64,000 bases of DNA. It comes from Monodelphis domestica. Taxonomy: Eukaryota > Chordata > Mammalia > Didelphimorphia > Didelphidae. Below the pieces are notes generated by a model that worked only from the letters and a program-made list of their open reading frames with translations, did no database searches and was not told where the DNA came from. This document shows, in pieces, positions 24,661-64,000 of this stretch. Position numbers and translations under genes: made by a program. The first letter of the stretch is position 1. Each line of letters starts with the position of its first letter. Where the stretch lies: assembly GCF_027887165.1 (NCBI RefSeq), contig NC_077232.1, positions 85,156,541 to 85,220,540 of the forward strand. Reading direction: 5' to 3'.

Positions 24661-26350
24661 TTGACATTCTTGGACACCTTTTTCTTCCTCAGTACTCTAT
24701 CTTCTGACTTTTTGTGAGGTTACTCTTTCCTGGATCTCCTGTTATAAGTCTAACCATTCTTTCTTGGTCTCTTTTGTCGGCTCTTTATCCACACCATTCC
24801 TATTCACCACCTGATTCTCTTAAGGCTCTCTCTTGAGCCCCCTTCTCTTTTCCCTTTATATTTTCTCAATAGGTGATCTCACCAGCTCTCATGGGTTTAA
24901 TTATCATCTCTATTCAAATGATTCCAGGATCTTCAGACACTGATCTGATTTCTTTGCTGAGCTCTAGTCATCTTCAATTGCCTCTTAGACATCTCAAGCT
25001 GGATGGATATCCCACAGATGTCATAAATTCAACATGTCCAAAACAGAACTCATTGTCTCCCTTCTCCTGAAATCTTTCCCCTCTCAGCTTTCCTATTGCA
25101 TTTAATCTTCCCAGTCACCCAAGCTTGAACATTTGGTGTCCTCACTTTCCCTCATCCTGAAAATCAATCTATTCCGAATCTTACTGTTTCTATCTTCACA
25201 GCATCTCTTTTTTATAGGCTCTTCTCTCTACTCATACAGCTAGAATTCTAGCTCAGGACCTCATCATCTCTCTTCTGAGTTACAGCAATTATTGCCTTCT
25301 AAATGGTCTCTCTCACTCAAGTCTCTCCTCAATCCTGTAAAGATTAAAATTTAGGGGAGACTGAGGCAGGTAGAAATTAGTTTCTCTCTGTAAGGAGTAT
25401 TATATTTTTTAGAGGTTTATTAAAGGTTAAGGATTAAAGAAAATACAGAATAAGAAAAAACACATGCCTAGGCCAGATGCCTAGACAAGATAACCTCACA
25501 TCATGGAAGAGAAGCCTCTGCTCCAAAACGGAAGTCCAAAAAAAAAAAGCTACAAAAGCCTTTGCAGTCAGCTTAAATCCCTTCTTGATCTCGCCCACCT
25601 CAGAATTCCGTGAGATTACAAAGCATTCTGGGGAAGTGGAGCAAAGGCTTGTGGGGATTGAAGTCCAGAGTTCGAGTCTATTTTTTACAATCCAAAATTA
25701 AAGGTTGGACTAAATATATAAAAATGTGGTTGCCTGAAATTATTACTCAAGTCAGGATGACTTTATAGCAATTTAACTCCTATAGCTGCCACAGCAAATT
25801 TCCTAAAGTATAGATAACCTGCTTGACCAATGAGCTCCAGTAGCTCCCTATTATCTCCAGAATCAAATGTAAACTCTTCTGGCATTTAAAACTCTTCATA
25901 ACTTGGCCCTTTCCTACTTTCCAGTCTTCTTACAACTTATTTCTTTGCCTGCACTCTATAGTCTAGCCAGGTTGGCATACTTGTGGATCCTCAAACATGA
26001 CATTCTGTTACCTTTCTCTGAGCCTTTTAGTTGGAGAATGACTGTCTGTCTCCTGTGCCTGGAATGCACCACCATCTTTGCTTTTCCTGGTTTCCTCCAA
26101 GACTCAGATAACATCTCATCTCCTACAAGATGCTTCTCCTAGTCCCTCCCCCCTTTACCTGTTGTCAGTGCCTTCGTTTAGGTTACTTTCCAACCATTCT
26201 GCGCTAATTTTGTATGTAGTTGTTGGTTATTTACATGCCATCTCCCCCATTAGAATAGATCCTTGGAAGAAGACATCATGCTTTGGTCCCCTTCTTCATA
26301 TCCCCAGTACTTAGCACGGGATCTGCATTTAATAAATGCTTATTGACTGA
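24661..26350 (+). mobile_element. L2-type LINE 3' region, split by LTRs
   Basis: The plus strand follows the L2 3' wording through CTCAGGACCTCATCATCTC and, after an interruption, CAATGAGCTCCAGTAGCTCC, to an end TTAATAAATGCTTATTGACT at about 26350. Interrupted at 25336-25693 by a solo LTR and at about 25694-25785 by an older LTR piece related to 26981-27080. Confidence 0.6.
25336..25689 (-). mobile_element. Solo LTR in L2 with 4-bp target duplication
   Basis: Plus-strand ends TGTAAAGATT and TTTTTTACA, flanked by ATCC at 25332-25335 and 25690-25693. Minus orientation is preferred because the minus strand has AATAAACCTC near the expected poly(A) position. 354 bp, no viral gene. Confidence 0.78.
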
Positions 26351-26980
26351 GACACATAACTCACGAAGGGCTAGACATCCATATCCCTTCTTCCCAGGAG
26401 AGACATCTGTGTTTGACAGAGGTTTAGAGAGCTTTTTGGGACCTCAGTAAGATAAAGTAGGAGAGATGGAGATATCAAATCTCACTCAGAACTTGAATCA
26501 TGAAATCAGAGAATTTTAAGTGAGCTCAGTGACCAGCTAGACTAACATACCTCACCCCTAAAGGAACCCCCACTATATTAGGTTTGCCAAGGGGCCATGT
26601 AGCTTATAGTTTATGATTTCTAATAAGGGAGGCACCAAATTCCCATCTTCAAAGGCAGCCCATTCTGCTTTTGGACAGTTCCAATTGAGAAAGATTTTTC
26701 AATATTGAGTCTAAACTAGACTCCTTGATAGTTATATCCATTTCTCCTAGTTTGTCCTTTGGGGCCAATTAGAAAAATTCTATTTGATAGCATTTCAAAT
26801 ACTTGAAGACAGTTATCATGACCTTCCTCTCCCTGCCTCTTCCCAGGTCTTCTCCTCTCCAGGTTAGACAATCCTCAGTCTTTTAAACTGATCATCATAT
26901 AAAATGTTCTCAAGGACCTCCATCATCCTGCTTGGAGAAGATACACAAGCTATATCTGTTCAGCCTTGAAAAAGAAGGAT
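26351..26980 (-). mobile_element. CR1/L3 LINE fragment, antisense
   Basis: From about 26500 the plus strand reads as the reverse of a CR1/L3 3' half: GTCTTCTCCTCTCCAGGTTA, CCTCCATCATCCTGCTTGG. 26351-26500 is unassigned. Confidence 0.5.
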
Positions 26981-27620
26981 TGTTAAAGGTAAAAATTATG
27001 GTTGGACTGAATATTTGGTTGCCAGGGATTTAATTACTAAATCCCAATGAATTACTCAAGTCAGAATGGCTTTTTTGGTAGTTTATTTGCAAATAGAAGA
27101 ACTTAAGGAAATGAGAGAGAGAGAGAGATAGCTGCTCTGGCCTGGTCAGAACCAGGCAGAAATTCAGAGGCCCCAGCAAGCAGGCGTGGCCCAGAGGATT
27201 AAATTTAACAAGGCTTCCAGCCACCAGGGTCTCCTCCAAGATGTGGGAACTCTCCAGAGGCTGGTGTCTCCAGAAAGTCAAGGAAAAGGAGTCAGCCTTT
27301 TCACTCACCACATGACAGTCCAAAGGGAAGCAGTCTGAGGTCTCAAGCCTGAGCTCCTCCACAGTCAAGTTCCAAGGCGAAGAGGATCTCATAGGAAGTG
27401 ACCATGAAATTTAAAGGCAGTTCCTTGTGTCACTTCCTGTGCCTTCCTTCTACTTTAACGTGTACCAATGGTGGTTCTGGACTGCCCAGGGGGCAGTCAG
27501 TTGTTTCTGATTTGTCACAGACCTTTCCCCACCTGCACTAAATCCTTAAGTGGGGTATATACATTCCTTGTTGCTAAAATTCTAAAGAATAAATAGGGTG
27601 GAGTTCATCTCAATTTCACA
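26981..27620 (-). mobile_element. Retroviral 3' LTR, minus orientation
   Basis: Plus-strand ends TGTTAAAGGT and ATTTCACA. On the minus strand it is preceded by a polypurine tract (CACCACCAGGGGGTAT, 27621-27636), as expected for a 3' LTR, and it has an AATAAA in GCAAATAAACTACC. 640 bp. It is therefore the end of a provirus whose body lies to the right, not a solo LTR. Confidence 0.7.
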
Positions 27621-28080
27621 ATACCCCCTGGTGGTGATTGGGAGACTAGTCTCCCCAACTGATCACTTAACATAATCATCTTGTACCTCTAAAATCTTCT
27701 AACTATAGGTGTTTACAAAATTTCACCTTCTAAGAGAAAACTACAATAGTTAGAGATAAGAAGGAAATAGAAGAGAGAGAAAACAAAATCAATGTTTTGC
27801 TGGGCGCATTGACAAAAACCAATTAGGTTTTTCTCTATTATTTTTTTCTCTATTATTATTTTTCTTTCTCTATTATTATTTTTGCTTGCATATGCAATAT
27901 AGTATTGCAGTTTTTTTTTATTTTTTCTCTTCTTTTTGTATTTGAAGCACATGCCACCAGTATTGAGATTTTCTTTAACTTTTTTGATTTTGCAGCAATA
28001 TAAATTAAAATACACATTTGCTATAATATTACTACATACCCAAAAGCTTTAGACTATGGAAACCTGCTATTTATTGATAA
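27621..28080 (-). mobile_element. Retroviral internal 3' remnant, minus orientation
   Basis: Polypurine tract and upstream non-coding or envelope-end remnant of the same element. The minus strand aligns with 29060-29135 plus (GATTATGTTAAGTGATCAG versus GATTATGTTAAATGATCAA). AT-rich, broken by many stops; no gag, pol or 5' LTR seen. Its right limit is approximate. Confidence 0.55.
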
Positions 28081-28329
28081 ATGTTATGGGATTGTAATTA
28101 ATGATTGTGTCTGATTCCAGGAGAAGGGAACAAAAGAGCCATTATATAATGCCAAGAAGCACAAGGCCAAAAAGGACCAAGCCAGGTAGGATTGATGAAC
28201 TTCTGGGCCAATAAGAAAGGACTTGTACCTAATGTGAACCTTGAGGTTGCAGTGCTTGAAGTATGTTAAGACGTAGGACATCTTGTATCCCACACTCTTT
28301 GTGAAACTCACAAATACTGGAGTTTGGTT
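28081..28329. other. Junction between two opposed retroviral remnants
   Basis: About 250 bases that I cannot assign to either flanking element. It could be retroviral internal sequence or host DNA. Confidence 0.3.
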
Positions 28330-29135
28330 ATCATCCTGGCTCTTCCTATCCCTGAGACTGAAGGTAAAAATCAGACCAGGAAATACACTTCCCTATCACA
28401 CAAAAATCTAGTCCTTTTTTTTCTCTTATAGAATGGCAACTTCCTATAGTTTTGGTTGCAAATGGGTAAGTGAAATATTACTGCATTTGTCCTACAGACT
28501 TGTGGGATAGAAATTACTTTAATTCGGCCCTGATTCAAGACCTGTTATAGGTTTATTTTCCATTACTTATAATTTTTGCACATAAGACTTTGATAGTCTA
28601 TATTTTATCAAGAAGTTATCTTTTCTCTTTTATTTGGATTTTTTTAATATTTTTGATTTCTCTTGCCAATTGATTCATATACCTCATAACTCAGTCATGT
28701 ATCCCTAAGTGATCCCTGTGTTTTCCAACACCCTCTTCAGGGGGGAATATAATTATTCTAAAGTGCAAAGTTTAAATTCTTTTTGAGAGTAATTTTAGGT
28801 TAAGAAACATGATACCTCTCCGAATCCAGAAAGTGAACTATTTGGAGAAGGCACCATGAAGATGCCTCCACAGACCACACACTGCACCAGAAGATCCAGA
28901 GTGAACTTTGGGATGTTGTGATTTGAACTGTGTGGGGTTGAATGCATTTGTTTTTGTATGTATACTCTTATGCCAAAGGGGACTGCCCCCTAGCTAGCTT
29001 TTTGTCAATACATCTAGCAATCATGGGTTTGTTCTTTTCTCTTTTATCCCCAAATTACTGTAATTTAAAAGTTGATTATGTTAAATGATCAAATTGGGGA
29101 GACTAGCCCCCCCCCAAACTGATCATCAGGGGGAA
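28330..29135 (+). mobile_element. Retroviral internal 3' remnant, plus orientation
   Basis: Internal end of an endogenous retrovirus. It contains GAACTGTGTGGGGTTGAATG, a C-rich/G-rich pair (GGGGACTGCCCCC), and a polypurine tract CATCAGGGGGAA right before the LTR. All reading frames are broken; no intact gene. Confidence 0.55.
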
Positions 29136-29418
29136 TGTATAATTAAAAATCTATTACCATAAAAAATAATTACATTTCTCAGGAGCCTGACTTCCTGTCA
29201 TTACGTAATTCCTGTAGGCAGGAAATTGAGTGGGTGGTCCTCCTTTCTGCCTCTTTGGCTTGATGACAGCAAGCTTGGTGGTGGTAAGGCAGGTGTTTTG
29301 AATTGGCTGATCAACCATGGGCATATGGTTTTTATTTTGTATTCCTTTATTTCCAATGATCACTAATAAATCTCTTAAAATATATTTTTATTATTTGAGA
29401 TTAATTTTAACTTTTACA
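29136..29418 (+). mobile_element. Retroviral 3' LTR, plus orientation
   Basis: Begins TGTATAATTA directly after the polypurine tract and ends CTTTTACA. AATAAA is in CACTAATAAATCTC. It belongs to the same LTR family as 7339-7674, but lacks that copy's TACATGGG repeats. 283 bp. Confidence 0.75.
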
Positions 29419-30229
29419 GAATAATTGACCCCGTACTCTACTATATGAGAAGACAACTTCAGCCTCTGCTTTTGCTGATACTATGAGTCAAGTGGACTGT
29501 ATAGATTGAGGATAAGAGGGACTTAACAGAGGGGATGGTTGCCTGATATTCTTTCTCTTCCCAAGACAGGGAAGAGAGTTGACTTGACTGTTAATGGGCT
29601 AGAGTATTGTGTGACATAGTGAATAGAGAGTTGTCCTTAGAGGCAGGAAGAAGTGTCTCTGACATATACTCCTATATCTTACCATATACTGGCATTGTGA
29701 CTTTGTGCAAATTATTTATCTTCTCTAGGCTTTAACCAACTCTCTTAGTTTATAAAAAGAATAGAGAAGATGCTGATCTTAATTGTCAGAGGGAATTTCC
29801 CTATGCAGAAGTTGCCTTTGTTAATGAAGTAACAGACTTAGATCCTATACCATATTTGATGGCTTACTAGGCATAGTATTTGAATAGGAGCCAAAAGAAT
29901 CATGGGAATCAGCCTACAAGGCAACCTTAACCCATAGTGTCATGACTGTAGAGGGGATGGGGAAGAGCTATTGACACACAGAGAGCACACAACAAATTGT
30001 TGTATTATAATCCTTAGCACCCAGATAACTTTAGTACAGATCATGTCATTCCTAATGGCAATTTTGGGGTAAGGAACCTGTAGGTATTAGAAGAGAAACT
30101 GAGTGTGGTCTAAACAATTCTTTACATTAAATGACATCATCATATAGCACATCATATCAGAAAACAAATGCTTAGTTACCTTTAAAAAATCATAGGATAA
30201 ATAATTAGTTCCTGTCTTCCAGATGCTTT
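29419..30229. other. Intergenic, 3' of SH3TC1
   Basis: A degraded tRNA-SINE (family B like) at about 29609-29750 in plus orientation; otherwise unassigned sequence. Confidence 0.45.
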
Positions 30230-30466
30230 TCCATTCTTTTACTGAGTTTATTTGAAAAAGTGGTAGGACACTGAGGTATTTAAATACACACAGAATACAC
30301 TTTAATGCAAAAAAAAAAATAATCCTTTAAGTTATGGTTCCCAGAGAGACATCAATTTGTGACACCAGATATCTCACATATTAACAAATATATGTCTGTT
30401 AAGCATTTGGATTTGTTAGGTTTCTTTTGCTTTGTTTTTAATAGTATATACCATTGGGAGCCGAAT
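30230..30466 (-). promoter_or_regulatory. SH3TC1: SH3TC1 3' UTR with candidate poly(A) signal
   Basis: Just after the stop codon the sense (minus) strand has an ATTAAA at 30301-30306 and a canonical AATAAA at 30247-30252. If the latter is used, cleavage would fall near 30225-30235 and the 3' UTR would be about 235 nt. No repeat was recognised here. RNA data would be needed to confirm which site is used. Confidence 0.4.
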
Positions 30467-60723
<30,257 letters not shown>

Positions 60724-63700
60724 CTTAAAATGTACCAGAGGATTGTCTTTCAAGTCAGCAAAAAGAAAAAATTTATTGATATATGGTATGGTTTCATTTC
60801 TTGTGAGAATTTTTTAAACTATAAATGGTACTAGTCTAAGGTAGTTCTGGTCTTTGGGTGACACCATTAATGGATCAAATTGGTGTTCAGACACTGTTCA
60901 TAGACCTGGATTCTAGGTATCCTAGATAATTCCTCTCAAAAAGACCCTACTGTATTTTTCAGCAGCCTGAGTTTTTCTTCTGAAAGTAGTGAGTTCCCTG
61001 TCGCAGGAAGTCCATCGGCTAAAAAAAAGCCATTATTGAGTATCTACTATGGCTCTATATTAAGCAAATTTCATAAAGTATCTCATCTAAACCTCAAAAC
61101 AACCTGAGAAGTTATGCAAGCCTATGCAAAGTAGTACTGGGAGATGTCAGAGCCATACAAAGTGATGAGCCTGATTTTGTATGTTACTCATCAAGCCAAT
61201 CTCCTCCTTTTATAATTAAAGGTCTCCTTCCTATTTTCCCATTTCTGTCAAGTAGAAAGTCATGAAGTCCTGGAGACTTGAAGTGGGTTAGTGGGGAAGG
61301 AGGCAGGCAGAGAAATGCAGCACCTCCAAATCTGGAAAGTATCCAGATAATGGCAGCAAAAGGGAGATAATTCTATTTAGGGAAAGAACACTGAGGAGGC
61401 AGGAATCTGGGTTCTAGAATGGAGACAGAATGATACATGGAAAGGACCATGGCTCTAACAGAAAAGGACCTGAGTTCCAATCCCAAATTTGTCTCTTATT
61501 ACTTATGTGATTTGGGGCAAATCACTTTACCTCCAGGAGCCTCACTTTTCTCACCTGCAGAATGCTGGGGTTGGATTAGATGACCTCTGAGGTCCCAACT
61601 AACTGAGGTCTATAATCCTATGACAACCAAGTCACTAATGGTAATAGCATCACAGGACTCCTACCTACAAAGCAGGGCATATCCCCTTCTCTTTCCCCCC
61701 CTCCCCTATACCTAGAACTCAGACTGGTCATGTGTAAATTATACCAATGTAGAACAAATAATATAATACAGGAAAATAATAAGGCACCAGGGCCTCGTGT
61801 AACATTTGGAGAAGACCAGAACCAAAGATACTGAAATAATTCCTATAAAATTTCCTCCTAAAATACAATTCCTATAAAAGGTACAAGTTCTAAGAAAGCT
61901 AAAATGACAACCAAGAGAGACAGAATTTGTAGAATTGCTTTTGTTCTTTACTGGCAAATGAAACTATGATACTCATGGAAGATAGGTGGACAGATGTGTC
62001 TTACTGAATCCTAGGAAAAGTTGGAAGTCAAGATCTGATGGTTGTAAAAATGGAGATTTGAACCCCAGACTTCAATCCTCAAAAGCCCTTGGTACTTCCC
62101 AGAATTCCCTACAATCACCCCAAGATCTCCTTGAGGAGGGTATTGACCATAGCTGACTTGTTCACCATAGCTGCTGGCTTGTTCTAGGTGGTTTACTAAA
62201 ATACTTGGATAAATCCAATTTTCCTTGAGTTTATTCTAGATCCTGAAACACCACCCCAAATAGGAGAGACAGGGAACAAGAGTTCAGAGACTGATACCTA
62301 CTAGCTATAGAATCATTTGGAAAGGTCTCAATCTCTCTGAACCTCAATTTTCTCTTCTTTCAAATGAGAACAATATTAATTGTACAATTTTTTTTCCACA
62401 GGGTTGTTTTGAGGAGAGTTCTTTGTCCTTATAACTCTATAGATATTGAGTTATTACTGTAGTTTCTATTGAGAGATAGTGGAATAGATAGAGAGTCAGC
62501 ATTGTAATCAAGGAAGACTTGGGATCAAGATATTTATCAGACACACATTGGTTGTGTGATTCTTAGTAAACAACTTCTCGCTGCCTAAGCCACCTCTCTA
62601 AGACTGAAAGTTGCAGTACAGCTGTTGAGCTACATTGGTAGAAGGAGTTTCCTTATCAAGAAGCCCCCTGCAATGAAATCAAAGTTCCAGACCAAAACAA
62701 GGGCAAAAAAAAAATTGTTATTACTAAATACTTCCTAAAATAATTTCAGTCTTCCATATCAAAAGCTAATAATCAAAAGAGCAAAATTTAGTAATAAATT
62801 AATCATCCTCCACTATTATTAATCAATTTTATAGAATTTAAGTGCTAGAAGAGATAGAACAAGTCAACCAGTACAAGCCTTAACATCAGAATAAACCTGA
62901 GCTCTGACAATCCTTTCTTAGTCCTTGTTCTTTCTGAATTCTAATGCCTTTGATATTCTCGACCACCATCACTTATATTGCATACTCTTTTCTCCTTGGG
63001 TTTTCATGAGTCTCTCTCTACATTCTCCTTCTCTCTATCTGACCACTGCTCAATTTCCTCTGGTGGATCTTCAACTATGTCACATCATCTAACTGTGAAA
63101 TGTAGCTCAAGGTTCTGTTCCTGGCTCTCTTCTTTATTTCCATACTCTCTCTCTGTGACCTTATCAATTATAATGAGCTTAATTATTATCTCTAAATAGA
63201 TCATTCAGAGACCCCCATCCTGGGTCTCTCTCCTGAGTCTGACTTCTACATCACTCAGTGCTGATGAGGTATTTCAAACTGGACATCTTGGAAAATCCCA
63301 AACTCAGCATGGTGAAATCAAATCATTGTCTTTTCCCAGAGTCCTCCCCTTCACTAAATTTTTCTATTTATGTTAAGAGAGCCACTATTCTCCCCATCTC
63401 CCAAGTTCATCTCCTTGGCACCCTGGACTCCTTATTCTCTTACACTCCCCTCACCCCCCTGCAAAATCTAACTGGTTGCACAGTACTACAATTTTGACAT
63501 CCAAAGTACCTCACATCCAATCCATTTCTATTCACACAGCCACAACCTTCAGACCTTCATCACCTGCTACCTGTGATATTGTAATGGTCTATTATTCACT
63601 CAACCTACTTAAAGACTCACTCTACTCAAATCCATTTCTTTTACCTAGACTAATTCAGTGGTATTCTAATAAATCTCTCTTCTTTAATACTTTCTCCATT

Positions 63701-64000
63701 CCAACTTAGCTATTATCAGCAATGCAAGGATCCAAGACAACCTCAAGGGACCCATGATGAAAAATGCTATCCACTACCATAGAAGGAAATGATGAATGCA
63801 GATCAAAGAATATCATTTTTCTCTTTAAAAAAAAAAAGACTCCATTCCAATCCATCTTCTACAAAGGGATGTTCCTTAGGCTTATTCTGATTCATAACAC
63901 TACCCTATTCCGTAAACTCCAGTGATTCCCAGATAAAATAGAAACTTTTTTTTGATAATTTAAAGACCATTAGTTTATGTTTCCATCATTTTCCAATCTT
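60724..64000 (-). other. SH3TC1: SH3TC1 upstream intron, 5' edge of window
   Basis: No further coding exon was found; the next upstream exon, which should encode the stretch before EGxFFVLCP, is not visible. MIR-type plus pieces lie at 61430-61620 and 62290-62480, and a long L2-type plus stretch at about 62890-63990 (ending off the window). No CpG island or promoter is seen, consistent with the gene starting beyond 64000. Confidence 0.5.

Noticed and set aside
26981..29418. A functional endogenous retrovirus
   Set aside because: No gag, pol or intact envelope frame and no 5' LTR; only decayed 3' parts remain.
1..30229. A neighbouring gene such as HTRA3, expected 3' of SH3TC1 by mammalian synteny
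   Set aside because: No exon resembling a protease or IGFBP-like domain and no CpG island was found in the left 30 kb; the neighbour is probably beyond the window.

Overview
This window looks like a marsupial autosomal segment; that is an inference from its repeats. It is AT-rich with no visible CpG island. It is full of tRNA-headed CORE-type SINEs with marsupial-style wording, L1 3' ends of the kind found in opossum, dasyurid and koala genomes, old MIR, L2 and CR1/L3 fragments, and endogenous-retrovirus LTRs. Species cannot be fixed from sequence alone.

The only protein-coding gene I can support is SH3TC1 (SH3 domain and tetratricopeptide repeats 1), on the minus strand. Twelve consecutive exons (A to L here, in transcript order) run from 60723 down to the stop codon at 30467-30469. 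All have AG/GT borders, all reading phases join, and together they encode about 1132 residues. The upstream exons, roughly 200 residues by recall of the human protein, and the promoter lie beyond the right edge. The protein runs from a short conserved N-terminal region through an SH3 domain (exons B-D) and a variable linker (D-F) to a long TPR array (F-L). One 1695-nt exon (F) carries half of the coding sequence in the window.

Layout: 1-30,230 is intergenic DNA 3' of SH3TC1 with no recognisable exon. It holds a nested LTR-in-LTR (6.9-8.1 kb), two back-to-back L1s (11.8-16.6 kb) of which one is broken by two SINEs and two LTR-type insertions, a duplicated block carrying two different purine microsatellites (20.1-20.6 kb), an L2 split by a solo LTR (24.7-26.4 kb), and two retroviral 3' ends in opposite orientation (27.0-29.4 kb). 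30,230-60,723 is SH3TC1, whose introns carry SINEs and long purine or pentamer repeats. 60,724-64,000 is upstream intron with MIR and L2 fragments.

I found no RNA gene, CRISPR or novel multi-gene system. The most checkable unusual items are three solo LTRs with exact 4-bp target duplications, the opposed retroviral 3' ends, the duplicated microsatellite block, a 65-bp tandem duplication inside a SINE, a pentamer array with higher-order structure, and a 42-nt in-frame exon of SH3TC1 whose polypyrimidine tract is itself a microsatellite. Homology statements rest on recall of the families; no search was run.
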